Shown here: one piece after another, positions 1 through 8,750 of the stretch
Position numbering within the stretch: position 1 is the first letter of the stretch
How the letters are laid out: each line of letters opens with the position of its first letter
Source of the DNA: an uncultured Enterococcus sp.
GTDB lineage: Bacteria; Bacillota; Bacilli; Lactobacillales; Enterococcaceae
NCBI RefSeq assembly: GCF_913775425.1
Contig: NZ_CAJYIS010000038.1
Coordinates: 1 to 54,494, forward strand
Direction of reading: 5' to 3'
Length of the DNA stretch: 54,494 bases
Notes under the pieces: generated by a model
Seen by the model: only the letters and a program-made list of their open reading frames with translations
What the model was told of the DNA's origin: nothing
Database searches by the model: none
Position numbers and translations under genes: made by a program

Positions 1-62
1 ATGTTTAAAAGTTGCTTCAATGAGTGTCTTTTTTTACTGTTGAAAACTACGACGTTCAATAA

Positions 63-236
63 ATTCTGAATTTAACAATACCGTTTTCGTTGTTTTTCGT
101 GGATAAAGCAATTGATCAACCAGCAGAAATTAGACTTACAAAAACTGGTTATGATCTTTTGAGTAAAACACAAGTCGAAAAAGAATGCCTTTTGGCTCCC
201 TATGAAACAAAAGTGTTGAAATACCCACGCACGTAG
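63..236 (+). pseudogene. Degraded 3' end of a beta-galactosidase-like gene (GH42 C-terminal type)
   Basis: An open frame runs from after a TAA at 60-62 to a TAG at 234-236. Its last ~45 codons read like the extreme C-terminus of a GH42-type beta-galactosidase (a stretch with TGYDLLSK, then LLAPYETKVLKY just before the stop). The pattern 'T-G-YDLL-(S/T)...PY-x-x-x-VL' is typical of the small C-terminal beta domain of that family. Upstream of about position 100 the similarity stops and all three frames contain stops (67-69, 41-43, 60-62). The gene is therefore either frameshifted close to its end or a remnant, and the window edge cuts off the rest. A perfect terminator hairpin overlaps the stop codon, which supports a genuine gene end here. 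Family assignment is by eye and tentative. Confidence 0.4.
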
Positions 237-255
237 ATGACTACGTGCGTTTTTT
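227..255 (+). terminator. Rho-independent terminator after the beta-galactosidase remnant
   Basis: A perfect 10-bp stem, ACGCACGTAG / CTACGTGCGT, has a 4-base loop and is followed by six T residues. The TAG stop codon of the upstream frame lies inside the left arm. Confidence 0.85.
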
Positions 256-315
256 AGGCGTATTAGTTGTACTTTTACTGACTTCATTGTTAAATGAGCA
301 TGAGGAGTGAAGGCA

Positions 316-1062
316 ATGAAGAGTGTAGTAAGAAGAAGAAAAATTGGAAATATCCCAGTATTAGAAGTAGTAAAAGAGCAAGACATTTATAATGCGTTAC
401 CGATGATCGTATATTATCATGGGTGGCAAACAGCAAAAGAATTAGTGTTGACGCAAGGACGTAAATTGGCTGCAGTTGGATTTCGAGTGATCTTACCAGA
501 TGCGATGAATCACGGTGAACGCAAAACTGAACGTTCAAAAATTCCTTCATTGACCTTTTGGCAGAGTATCCATACTAATTTATTTGAATTTGATACTATT
601 ATCGCTTATTTTGACAAATTGAATTTAACAACGGGTGTATATGGTGTTGGTGGGGTATCAATGGGTGGAATGACCACGACGGCACTGTTAACCCAACATC
701 CGGAAATTCAAGCCGCCGCTTGTGTGATGGGAACACCCAATCTGAATCGCTATAAGGAACGGATCAAAAAAAATGCAGTCAAATATGGATTAGCATTGCC
801 AAAAGACTATGATGCGTTATTAAGTTGGACAGATCATTATGATCTAGCACAAAAGCCAGAAACGCTAGCAAAACGTCCGATCGTATTTTGGCATGGGACA
901 GAAGATGAAAAAATCCCGTTTGAAGACGTGGAAGATTTTATTGAACTCAATGCGCAATCAAATATTACGTTTTGGCAAGAACAAGAACGTCATTTGGTGA
1001 AAACGAAGACGATGGATGAGATCACTGATTTCTTTGTGAAGCATTTGTTAGAATTAAACTAA
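316..1062 (+). CDS. Alpha/beta hydrolase (YitV-like esterase)
   Basis: A 248-residue single-domain alpha/beta hydrolase, probably a cytoplasmic esterase of the Bacillus YitV type. The substrate is unknown. The nucleophile elbow G-V-S-M-G-G places Ser115. Asp197 (in HGTEDEKIP) and His226 (in QERHLV) fit the other two members of the catalytic triad. HGW at 35-37 is the likely oxyanion-hole strand. There is no signal peptide. The ATG at 316 is preferred because AGGAG at 303-307 sits 8 bases upstream; an in-frame GTG at 307 overlaps that ribosome binding site. The gene stands alone between a terminator and the promoter region of trhO. Family membership is firm, the biological role is not. Confidence 0.85.
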   Translation: MKSVVRRRKIGNIPVLEVVKEQDIYNALPMIVYYHGWQTAKELVLTQGRKLAAVGFRVILPDAMNHGERKTERSKIPSLTFWQSIHTNLFEFDTIIAYFDKLNLTTGVYGVGGVSMGGMTTTALLTQHPEIQAAACVMGTPNLNRYKERIKKNAVKYGLALPKDYDALLSWTDHYDLAQKPETLAKRPIVFWHGTEDEKIPFEDVEDFIELNAQSNITFWQEQERHLVKTKTMDEITDFFVKHLLELN

Positions 1063-1163
1063 GAAACTACGATAAAAATAAAAAAACTGAACAAAAAACT
1101 AGTTTTTCGATGGACTCTTCTATATAATGGATAAGGTATAAATTTAAGGAGGAGACACAATAT

Positions 1164-2117
1164 ATGGACTATCGTGTTTTACTATACTACAATTATACAA
1201 CGCTTGAAGACCCAGAGGCTTTTGCCGCAGAGCACTTAGCATTCTGTAAAGAATTAGGTCTAAAAGGACGTATTTTAGTAGCAAATGAAGGAATCAACGG
1301 CACACTATCAGGAACAGTAGCACAAACGGATGCTTACATGGAGCACATGTTAGCGGATCCACGCTTTGCCGATACGATGTTTAAAATCGATGAGGCAGAA
1401 GGACATGCATTTAGAAAAATGTTTGTACGTGCGCGCCCTGAATTAGTGTCATTAAACTTAGAGCAAGATATTGACCCACATGAACTAACTGGAAAATATC
1501 TAAAACCAACTGAATTTAAAGAAGCATTATTAGATGAAGATACGATCGTAATCGATGCTCGTAATGACTATGAGTACGATTTAGGTCACTTCCGTGGCGC
1601 GATCCGTCCGGATATTCGCAATTTCCGTGAATTGCCACAATGGATCCAAGACAATAAAGAACAATTTATGGATAAAAAAGTGGTTACGTATTGTACAGGA
1701 GGAATTCGTTGTGAGAAATTCTCTGGTTGGTTATTGCGTGAAGGAATCGAAGATGTCGCGCAACTTCATGGTGGAATTGCAACGTATGGAAAAGATCCAG
1801 AAGTACGCGGCGAATTATGGGATGGTCAAATGTATGTCTTTGATGATCGTATCGCGGTTGAAATCAACCAAGTGGACAAACAAATCGTTGGGAAAGATTG
1901 GTTCGATGGCACACCTTGTGAGCGTTATATCAACTGTGCCAATCCTGAGTGTAACCGCCAAATCTTAACTTCAAAAGAAAATGAAGACAAACACTTAGGT
2001 GGTTGTAGCTATGACTGTGCTGCCAGTGAGCACAATCGCTACATCGTAAAAAACAATATCTCAGCTGAAGAACGTCTAGCGCGTCTAGCTGCGATCCAAC
2101 AAGAAGTAACAGCATAA
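1164..2117 (+). CDS. trhO: tRNA uridine(34) hydroxylase, rhodanese family
   Basis: 317 residues, full length for the TrhO (YceA/YbfQ) family. These enzymes hydroxylate the wobble uridine of certain tRNAs to 5-hydroxyuridine without a prephenate-derived cofactor. An N-terminal ferredoxin-like domain (about 1-95, containing ANEGINGT) is followed by a rhodanese domain (about 120-215) with the active-site loop CTGGIRCEK, Cys177 being the catalytic residue. The C-terminal region carries five clustered cysteines (252, 258, 263, 281, 285), the zinc-binding tail found in the Gram-positive members. The ribosome binding site is GGAGG about 10 bases before ATG. A TATAAT at about 1121-1126 is a plausible -10 box. 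A terminator follows directly, so it is probably monocistronic. Confidence 0.93.
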   Translation: MDYRVLLYYNYTTLEDPEAFAAEHLAFCKELGLKGRILVANEGINGTLSGTVAQTDAYMEHMLADPRFADTMFKIDEAEGHAFRKMFVRARPELVSLNLEQDIDPHELTGKYLKPTEFKEALLDEDTIVIDARNDYEYDLGHFRGAIRPDIRNFRELPQWIQDNKEQFMDKKVVTYCTGGIRCEKFSGWLLREGIEDVAQLHGGIATYGKDPEVRGELWDGQMYVFDDRIAVEINQVDKQIVGKDWFDGTPCERYINCANPECNRQILTSKENEDKHLGGCSYDCAASEHNRYIVKNNISAEERLARLAAIQQEVTA

Positions 2118-2121
2118 TCAA

Positions 2122-2151
2122 ACATCCGCTCAAATGGGCGGATGTTTTTTT
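2122..2151 (+). terminator. Terminator of trhO
   Basis: An 8-bp perfect stem, ACATCCGC / GCGGATGT, has an 8-base loop and a run of seven T residues. It lies between trhO and the SPFH gene. This is one reason the downstream start is placed at TTG 2201 and not at the in-frame codon at 2150, which would fall inside the T-run. Confidence 0.85.
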
Positions 2152-2200
2152 GTCAGTTAGAAAAAAATATGCGATACTAGAAAAAAAGGAGGAGAGCAAC

Positions 2201-3082
2201 TTGAAAGAAAAACAAACATTTCATATCAATGGGTATTTAGGGTTATTTGTATTATTGATCGTATTATTAGGCGATGCCTTTTTAGTCTATACTGGTGTAA
2301 CAAATGAGCAGCCAACTTTTGTGATTTTAAGTATTTTGATCGCCATTGTGATTTGCTTATTTGCAAGTTCTTTGACAATCGTTAGTCCCAATCAAGCCAA
2401 AGCGATTTTATTTTTTGGTCAATATTTAGGAACGATCAAAGACAACGGCCTATTCATCACAACACCTTTGACCCAAAAGATCAATGTATCGTTAAAAGTT
2501 CGTAATTTTAACAGTGCGACCTTGAAAGTGAATGATCTAGATGGAAATCCAATCGAGATTTCAGCTGTTGTAGTGTTTAAAGTGGTCGATACAGCCAAAG
2601 CGTTGTTTGATGTGGACCAATATCAAGAGTTTGTTGAGATTCAAAGCGAGACAGCGATCCGTCATATTGCTTCTCAATATCCTTATGACACGTTCAATGA
2701 TGATGATCTTACCTTGCGCGGCAATACGAGCGAAATTTCAGAAGAACTAGCCAAAGAATTACAAGAACGGTTAGCTGTAGCTGGAGTAGAGGTGATCGAA
2801 ACACGTCTAAATCATTTAGCTTATGCAACAGAGATTGCAAGTGCCATGTTGCAACGTCAGCAAGCACGCGCGATTTTAGCCGCGCGTCAAACAATCGTTG
2901 AAGGGGCAGTATCGATGACTCAAATGGCGCTAGAACAAATTCAAGATGGTCAAGATATCGTCTTTACCGATGATCGCAAAGTTCATTTGATCAATAATTT
3001 ATTGGTATCGATCATTACCGATAAAGGGACGCAACCGGTGATCAATACAGGGGATGTGCAAGGTGAGCGAACGATCAGATGA
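2201..3082 (+). CDS. SPFH/band-7 domain membrane protein
   Basis: 293 residues. Two closely spaced hydrophobic segments (about residues 10-31 and 37-57) anchor a cytoplasmic SPFH/prohibitin domain that starts at about 58 ([16 protein letters not shown]). A helical region rich in Gln, Ala and Arg follows ([14 protein letters not shown]), as in band-7 proteins that oligomerise at the membrane. Proteins of this group scaffold membrane microdomains or regulate membrane proteases; the partner here is unknown. The start is TTG at 2201 with AAGGAGG 8 bases upstream; the longer frame from 2150 would begin in the trhO terminator. There is no NfeD-type partner gene next to it. It is convergent with the sensor kinase gene, separated by a repeat element. 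Confidence 0.85.
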   Translation: MKEKQTFHINGYLGLFVLLIVLLGDAFLVYTGVTNEQPTFVILSILIAIVICLFASSLTIVSPNQAKAILFFGQYLGTIKDNGLFITTPLTQKINVSLKVRNFNSATLKVNDLDGNPIEISAVVVFKVVDTAKALFDVDQYQEFVEIQSETAIRHIASQYPYDTFNDDDLTLRGNTSEISEELAKELQERLAVAGVEVIETRLNHLAYATEIASAMLQRQQARAILAARQTIVEGAVSMTQMALEQIQDGQDIVFTDDRKVHLINNLLVSIITDKGTQPVINTGDVQGERTIR

Positions 3083-3104
3083 AGCGCATCTACTTCAAAT
3101 AAAA

Positions 3105-3228
3105 ACGTTCTATCTTTTAAAAACGAATAAACAGTGTTCCAGATTAAATAAGCCAAATCATTCCCGAGATAGATGCCCCTATTTCGGAATGATTTGGCTT
3201 ATTTTTTCGAACTTACAACTTTGACTGC
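3105..3228 (-). repeat. Dispersed palindromic repeat, copy R1 (inverted orientation)
   Basis: Core palindrome 3147-3203. The 18-base left arm begins AATAAGCCAAATCATTCC; the right arm at 3186-3203 is its exact complement, GGAATGATTTGGCTTATT. An inner stem is also visible. The flank at 3124-3143 is the reverse complement of the right flank of copies R2 and R4 (TCTGGAACACNGTTTATTCG), so this copy lies in the opposite orientation. It fills the gap between two convergent genes and probably acts as a bidirectional terminator. Confidence 0.75.
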
Positions 3229-3231
3229 AGT

Positions 3232-4920
3232 TTATTTTTTGGGGAGGATGATGGAAACGATGGTACCTTGATTAGGAAGACTAGTCATCGTGAAAGTTGC
3301 TTCGTCTTGAAATAGTAGCCATAGACGTTCTTTGATATTGGTCAAGCCGATACCAGAAAAACGTTTTTTAGTATCAGGTGGTGCAACGATCCCAATCCCA
3401 TCATCGATGATTTCAATTTTTACTTGTGTTTGTGTATGAGAAACTAATACATTGATCTGACCGATTCGTTCATTTGGAAAGGCATGGATGAAAGCATTCT
3501 CAACGATAGGTTGCAAAAGTAGTTTTGGCACAAGACTCGTTGCTTCTTCACGATCTTGATACAAATGAACCGTGACATGAGTTCCAAAACGTATTTGTAA
3601 AATAGTAATATAATCTTTTAAAATACTTAGTTCTTCTTGAAGTGGAATCAATTCTGCTGTATTGCCAATCGTATATTGCAATAAACGTGTAAAGGCTTCA
3701 ATCGACGATACGGCTTGTTCATTGTCTTGCTTCATAATTTGGAATTTGATCGCAGTCAGTGTATTGTAGATAAAATGTGGCTGAATCTGTAATTGAAGAG
3801 CACGAATCTCCATTGCCCGTTTGATATCTGCTTGTACCATGATCTCGGTTAACGAATCTTGAAGATCGTCTAGCATTTTATTGTAGGCACGTTGCAATGT
3901 TTGAATTTCTTGTGTACCTGAAACAAGAATCTTAGGTGGTAAATCGCCATAGTTCACTTGTTCTAGCTGATTGGCCAAGGTATATAAAGGTGCAATTCGT
4001 TTTTTGATCAGCCAAAAAGCTAAAGTAGCACTAAGCAAGATCATCAAGGCTAGCAAGCTATAAATCAAAGGCTGTAAAAATAAATCATTGGCTACCAGTT
4101 GGTTATTGGTAATGATCTTTAGAGTATAACCAAAAGTGGCGACTGGAAAATATTGAATATGCAAGCTATTATCTGTTTGATCATTCGTCATTTGAATCAA
4201 GTTTTTGGCAGTAGCAGGTGTTTGATTTGACGAAATCAGTGTGGATTGGGTATCGTAGATCACGATTTGATCAATATCCGCGTTAAAGATAGAGCGATAA
4301 AATTTAGCAAAATCGCTATCGGAAATAAAGATCAATGCAGCACCAACCACGGTTTTATCATCGTCTAAGATCGCTTTAGAGATGACTAGTCCACCTTCGG
4401 ATTTCGTATTAGGAAAATAGCCGTTCTCAAGTGCTTGGTAATGGAGTTGATACGGTCGTTTGAGTGTTTCTTTAAAGAAAGTTGCATTTAATAGTTCAGT
4501 GGAACTCGTGCTTGGGTAGACACCATTTTGGGATAAAAATTTACCATCTAGATTAATCAAAAGTAAATGGCTGGCGATTTGATCGTAGAGATAGTTACTC
4601 TGCTTTAAACTTTTTAATAATTGATAGAGCAATTGATTTTTGGCTACAGGATCTAATTTAGGATCATTCAGAAAAGTCGTGATATACGGATTTTTTTGTA
4701 AATCTAAAAACTGGTTCGTCAGACTATCATTTAGTTTAGTATAATCTTCTTGGATTTTTTTCATGCTCGTATTGACCGTTTTGATATGGGTATTGATATA
4801 CACTTTTTCAGCACTTTTTAACGTCAACAAGACGCTTATAAACGATACGGTCAGAATACTGATCAAAAAAAGTAAAAAGAATTGGACGAATAGTTCATTT
4901 TTTTTGTACCACTTATACAT
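3232..4920 (-). CDS. Two-component sensor histidine kinase, YesM/LytS type
   Basis: 562 residues. Transmembrane helix 1 (about 11-34) and helix 2 (about 284-305) flank an extracellular sensor domain of about 250 residues; a HAMP segment follows at about 306-360. The kinase part is the His_kinase/HATPase pair of the LytS/YesM class: His382 in LQIQPHFIYNT, the N box around Asn475 (LLQPIVENAF), and G boxes DDGIGI and SGIGLTNIKERL. The ATG at 4920 overlaps the stop of the response regulator gene by 8 bases (ATGTATAA), so translation is probably coupled. The divergent arrangement with an alpha-galactoside ABC operon suggests it senses an extracellular sugar or the loaded binding protein; that is inference from context. 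The gene ends next to repeat R1. Confidence 0.9.
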   Translation of the reverse strand: MYKWYKKNELFVQFFLLFLISILTVSFISVLLTLKSAEKVYINTHIKTVNTSMKKIQEDYTKLNDSLTNQFLDLQKNPYITTFLNDPKLDPVAKNQLLYQLLKSLKQSNYLYDQIASHLLLINLDGKFLSQNGVYPSTSSTELLNATFFKETLKRPYQLHYQALENGYFPNTKSEGGLVISKAILDDDKTVVGAALIFISDSDFAKFYRSIFNADIDQIVIYDTQSTLISSNQTPATAKNLIQMTNDQTDNSLHIQYFPVATFGYTLKIITNNQLVANDLFLQPLIYSLLALMILLSATLAFWLIKKRIAPLYTLANQLEQVNYGDLPPKILVSGTQEIQTLQRAYNKMLDDLQDSLTEIMVQADIKRAMEIRALQLQIQPHFIYNTLTAIKFQIMKQDNEQAVSSIEAFTRLLQYTIGNTAELIPLQEELSILKDYITILQIRFGTHVTVHLYQDREEATSLVPKLLLQPIVENAFIHAFPNERIGQINVLVSHTQTQVKIEIIDDGIGIVAPPDTKKRFSGIGLTNIKERLWLLFQDEATFTMTSLPNQGTIVSIILPKK

Positions 4921-6391
4921 GTTCGATTCCTCGACGGTATTGACTTGGTGTTTGCCCAGTCCGCTTCTTAAACACTTTTGAAAAATAACTAATATCTGTA
5001 AATCCAATCGATTCAGCGACTTCTGAAATCGTTACGTCTACTTGTTTTAATAAATCTTTGGCCCGTTTGATTCGTAACTCATTCATATAGTCGGTAAAAT
5101 TCATCTCTGTTACTTGGGGAAATAAAGAAGATAAATAACTATAATTATAGTGAAAATGATCGGCTAGTTCTTTTAAGGTCACTTGACGGTGTGTATTGCG
5201 ATATAAATAATCGGAAATCTCGTGAAACGGTAAATGAGCTTCTTGTTGTCTTGACTGAAAAATTAGTTGTAGCTGTTGCAACTTTTCGATAAAACGTTGC
5301 AACATATCCTGTTGATTTGCAGCAGCATGCATTGTTTGTAAAATTTCTAATTTCATCAACGTCAATTCTTGTGCCGTTACGTTTAGTTGTTCCAATTCAT
5401 TGATCAAGGCAAATAAAACGTAAGAGATATATTCTTTTGTAACGGCTTCAGTTAAAACAAGTGGTGTCAGTGAATGCGTGTGATCGATCAAAAAATTGAG
5501 CCCACCAATCGGATCAGCGACTAAAAAATAATGCTGAAACGTTTGTTTTGGAAACTGTGGAAGGGTATCTATCAGGATGTTTTCTTCAGCAAATACAATT
5601 TGTCTATTCAACGAAAACTGTAACTCAAGTTTTGGTTGGATAGTTGTTTTTAATGTTTCTGCAAGTACATCCTCAACCTTAAGCCATTTTGCGACAAAAA
5701 ATAATTCTTTTTGACAGGTAAAATTAGTCGTGATCAATTTTTGGATTGCATAGTTCGTTGCAGAGGTATCAATAAAAAATAGATACATTTTTTGATAGAC
5801 AAGAGACACGATGAATGTGTCGGGAAATAGTTTTACCAAGTAATCCGTTAATACCTGTTTATACTTCTCAGGACTTTTGTTCACACGTGCAACTAAAAGC
5901 AATGGAGCATCTGTTTGAAAACGAGCAAAAAAACGTGTTTGTTCTTCTATCGGTAATGTTGGGCTAGTTACAAGTAATTTTGCTTGCATCTGGGCAGAGT
6001 AAGACAAGGATTGCTTGGGTAATTGCTCGTTAAAACGCATCAGTAATGGAGCAAGAGCGGCTTCTGAGAATGAGGCTTTTAGTAAATAATCGGCTGCACC
6101 TAACTGCAATGCTTGTTTCACGTAATCAAATTCACTGTAGTTACTCAAAATTAAAATCGTTACATCTGGTTGCATGATTTTCGCTTGTTGCACGAGTTCT
6201 AAGCCATCCATTTGTGGCATGATCAAATCACAAATAATCAAATCAACGGGACCTTGTTGTAAAAGCGCAAGAGCTTCTTTACCATTTTCTACAGAGCCTA
6301 CGACACTATAGCCGTATTTTTCCCAAGGAATAAGTTCTGCGATAGCATTTCGTAACTCATTTTCATCATCGACTAAAACCAAGCGTTTCAC
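4913..6391 (-). CDS. Response regulator, YesN/AraC type
   Basis: 492 residues. The N-terminal receiver has the acidic pair Asp8-Asp9, phosphoacceptor Asp55 (LIICDLIMPQMDG), Ser83 and Lys105. The middle 270 residues are a poorly conserved linker. The C-terminal ~100 residues are two AraC-type helix-turn-helix motifs (LKELADHFHYNYSYLS and ISEVAESIGFTDISYFSKVF). It is the cognate partner of the overlapping sensor kinase gene. The start is GTG at 6391, preceded by AAGGAG. It is read away from the sugar ABC operon, whose promoter it most likely activates. Firmicutes alpha-galactoside operons are more often controlled by a one-component AraC protein (RafR/MsmR), so a two-component system here is less usual. 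Confidence 0.9.
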   Translation of the reverse strand: MKRLVLVDDENELRNAIAELIPWEKYGYSVVGSVENGKEALALLQQGPVDLIICDLIMPQMDGLELVQQAKIMQPDVTILILSNYSEFDYVKQALQLGAADYLLKASFSEAALAPLLMRFNEQLPKQSLSYSAQMQAKLLVTSPTLPIEEQTRFFARFQTDAPLLLVARVNKSPEKYKQVLTDYLVKLFPDTFIVSLVYQKMYLFFIDTSATNYAIQKLITTNFTCQKELFFVAKWLKVEDVLAETLKTTIQPKLELQFSLNRQIVFAEENILIDTLPQFPKQTFQHYFLVADPIGGLNFLIDHTHSLTPLVLTEAVTKEYISYVLFALINELEQLNVTAQELTLMKLEILQTMHAAANQQDMLQRFIEKLQQLQLIFQSRQQEAHLPFHEISDYLYRNTHRQVTLKELADHFHYNYSYLSSLFPQVTEMNFTDYMNELRIKRAKDLLKQVDVTISEVAESIGFTDISYFSKVFKKRTGQTPSQYRRGIEHV

Positions 6392-6446
6392 ACGATCTCC
6401 TTCTTTCCTTCAAATTGGTAATTATTTTATATTTTGGTATTATTTT

Positions 6447-6460
6447 TGAAAGCGTTAACA
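6447..6460. promoter_or_regulatory. CcpA catabolite-response element (cre)
   Basis: TGAAAGCGTTAACA matches the cre consensus TGWNANCGNTNWCA at every defined position. It lies in the 133-base gap between the divergent response-regulator gene and the sugar-binding-protein gene. Its last six bases (TTAACA) could double as a -35 box with TGTTAT 17 bases on, which would make it a repression site. This fits glucose repression of alpha-galactoside uptake. Confidence 0.75.
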
Positions 6461-6524
6461 AAAGTATTAAAAATGTGTGTTATTTAGTATATCATGAATT
6501 CACAAAGCAAAGGGGGAAGTAAGC

Positions 6525-7814
6525 ATGAAAAATTTTATCAAATGGACACTTTTAGGAAGCTCGGCACTTTTATTGGCTGCATGTAGCAGCAATAATGAGA
6601 GTACAAGTGATAGTGGTAAAAAAGATAATTCCGAGTTAGTTGCGTGGGCGTGGGACCCTACATATAATATCAAAGCCTTGGAAGAAGCGGATAAAGTCTA
6701 TGAACCAGATACGGAAAACTTAAAAATCGTATCCAGTTCACAAGAAGATGTCGTTCAAAAATTAAATACAGCATTAAGTGCAAACAATAAAGATGGTCTT
6801 CCAAGTATCGTTTTGATTGAAGATTATCGCGCGCAAAGTTTCTTGAAATCGTACCCAGATGCTTTTGAGGATTTGAGTGACATTGTGAAAAAAGATGATT
6901 TTGCCGAATATAAATTTCCATCGATTTCAAATGATGGTAAGGTCTACGGAATCCCATTTGATAGTGGGGTAACAGGAATGTATTATCGTACTGATTTATT
7001 GCAAGAAGCAGGTTATGACGAAAAAGCTTTGGAAAATATCACGTGGGATGATTACCTTAAAATCGCTAAAGATGTAAAAGAAAAAACAGGTAAAGCCATG
7101 TTGACTGTCGATCCAAGTGATCTAGGAATCGTAAGGGTCATGATGCAGTCAAGTGGTGCTTGGTATACTGACGAAGATGGAAAAATCGACATTGAAAATA
7201 ATGATGCATTAAAAGCTGGCTTAAAAGTATTTGCTTCTTTAGTCAACGATGGGATTTCAGAACCAGTTGCTGGATGGGATGCTGGAGTTGAGGCGATGAA
7301 TACCTCTAAAGTAGCGTCAAGCGTTACAGGATCTTGGTATTCTAGTTCAATCAAACAAGCTGAAGATCAATCTGGAAAATGGCGTATTGCACCAACACCA
7401 CGATTAAGTACGATCAAAGATTCAAAAAATGCCTCTAACTTAGGTGGATCAAGTTGGTATGTGCTAAAAGGTGTGGGGGATACAGAAAAAGCGAAAGCCT
7501 TCATGAAAGATACGTTTGCAAGTAGTACAGACCTCATGGAAACTTTGACCAAAGAGATCGGCTTAGTCAGCACGTTAAAAGCAGCGAAAGAAACACCGAT
7601 CTATCAAGAACCTGTTGAATTTTATAGTGGTCAAAAAGTATATGCCGACTTTTCGACTTGGATGAATGACGTGCCAGCGGTTAATTATGGTCAAGATACG
7701 TACGCGATCGAAACTGTAATGTCTGAATATGCACAACAAATCATCAATGGCGATGACATCGATAAAGTATTAAAAGATGCACAAAAACAAGTCGAAGCAA
7801 ACGTCAAACAATAA
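6525..7814 (+). CDS. Sugar ABC transporter substrate-binding lipoprotein (MsmE/RafE-like)
   Basis: 429 residues. A lipoprotein signal peptide with lipobox LLAAC puts the modified cysteine at residue 20, followed by a Ser/Asn/Asp-rich linker and a family-1 extracellular solute-binding fold. It has conserved features such as IPFDSGVTGMYYRTDL and the aromatic-rich ligand cleft (GSWYSSS, GGSSWYV). It is anchored outside the membrane and delivers an oligosaccharide to the two permeases encoded next. The alpha-galactosidase at the end of the operon makes raffinose-family sugars or melibiose the likely ligand (inference). The ribosome binding site is AAGGGGG before ATG. A stem-loop after the stop probably raises its expression over the permeases. 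No ATPase gene is present in the operon. Confidence 0.88.
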   Translation: MKNFIKWTLLGSSALLLAACSSNNESTSDSGKKDNSELVAWAWDPTYNIKALEEADKVYEPDTENLKIVSSSQEDVVQKLNTALSANNKDGLPSIVLIEDYRAQSFLKSYPDAFEDLSDIVKKDDFAEYKFPSISNDGKVYGIPFDSGVTGMYYRTDLLQEAGYDEKALENITWDDYLKIAKDVKEKTGKAMLTVDPSDLGIVRVMMQSSGAWYTDEDGKIDIENNDALKAGLKVFASLVNDGISEPVAGWDAGVEAMNTSKVASSVTGSWYSSSIKQAEDQSGKWRIAPTPRLSTIKDSKNASNLGGSSWYVLKGVGDTEKAKAFMKDTFASSTDLMETLTKEIGLVSTLKAAKETPIYQEPVEFYSGQKVYADFSTWMNDVPAVNYGQDTYAIETVMSEYAQQIINGDDIDKVLKDAQKQVEANVKQ

Positions 7815-7821
7815 GCACACT

Positions 7822-7843
7822 GAGAGTAGGCTTGCCTACTCTC
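7822..7843 (+). promoter_or_regulatory. Intercistronic mRNA stem-loop after the binding-protein gene
   Basis: A perfect 9-bp stem, GAGAGTAGG / CCTACTCTC, with a CTTG loop, lacks a long T-run. It sits 8 bases after the binding-protein stop and 33 bases before the first permease. This position and form are typical of processing or stabilising hairpins that keep binding-protein mRNA in excess. Confidence 0.6.
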
Positions 7844-7876
7844 TTCTACATATAGGGGAAAATAGGGGGAAATAGC

Positions 7877-8749
7877 ATGGAGAAAAAAGCTGCACGAAAA
7901 AGTAATGGTCGTAGTTTTATTTTTTTACCGATTTTATTGATTTCATTAGTTGTGTTTATTCCAATGATTTTTGCATTGATTCGTTCTTTTCAAACAGGCT
8001 CGCCAACAGCCATGACGTTTAATGGACTTGATAACTATAAACGGATGTTCACCGATACAACATTTCGTAAAGCCTTTTTTAACACCTTTATTTATTTGAT
8101 CATTCAAGTACCGATCATGTTGTTTTTAGGATTGATTTTTGCACAATTATTAAATGACCGTAAATTAAAATTCAAAGGTTTTTTTAGAACAGCGCTTTTT
8201 TTACCTGCGATCACTTCATTGGTTTCGTATTCTTTGATTATTAAAAGTTTGTTTGCGACCAATGGATTTGTCAATAATTTGTTACTTAGTTTAGGTTGGA
8301 TCGATCAAGCAATTCCTTGGTTGACGGACTCTTTATGGGCAAAGATTTTGATCATTGTATCGATTACGTGGCGTTGGACGGGATATAATATGATTTTTTA
8401 TATCTCAGGTATGCAAAATATCGACAATGAGATCTATGAAGCAGCAGACATCGACGGTGCTTCAAAATTCCAACAATTTTTTAAAATTACAATTCCTAAT
8501 TTAAAACCAATCATTTTGTTTACGACAATTACGTCAACGATTGGAACTTTGCAATTATTCGATGAAGTACAAAATATTACTAAAGGTGGGCCGGCAAATG
8601 GAACGACGACGCTATCACAGTATATCTATAATCTAAGTTTCCGCTTTACACCGGATTTTGGTTATGCAGCAGCGGTTTCATTTGTTATCGTATTCTTTAT
8701 TGTAGTATTGTCATTGATTCAACGCATGGTGTTAAAGGAGGAGAAGTAA
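7877..8749 (+). CDS. Sugar ABC transporter permease (MsmF-like)
   Basis: 290 residues with six predicted transmembrane helices, a MalF-class inner-membrane subunit lacking the large periplasmic loop. The EAA loop that contacts the ATPase reads YEAADIDGASKFQQFFKITI. It forms the heterodimeric channel with the next gene product. The ribosome binding site AGGGGGAAATAGC precedes ATG. The next gene begins one base after this one's stop (GTAAGATG), indicating one transcription unit and coupled translation. Confidence 0.9.
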   Translation: MEKKAARKSNGRSFIFLPILLISLVVFIPMIFALIRSFQTGSPTAMTFNGLDNYKRMFTDTTFRKAFFNTFIYLIIQVPIMLFLGLIFAQLLNDRKLKFKGFFRTALFLPAITSLVSYSLIIKSLFATNGFVNNLLLSLGWIDQAIPWLTDSLWAKILIIVSITWRWTGYNMIFYISGMQNIDNEIYEAADIDGASKFQQFFKITIPNLKPIILFTTITSTIGTLQLFDEVQNITKGGPANGTTTLSQYIYNLSFRFTPDFGYAAAVSFVIVFFIVVLSLIQRMVLKEEK

Positions 8750-8750
8750 G

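Noticed and set aside
2150-2200. Longer start for the SPFH protein
   Set aside because: It would begin inside the trhO terminator and has no ribosome binding site, while TTG 2201 has an ideal one.
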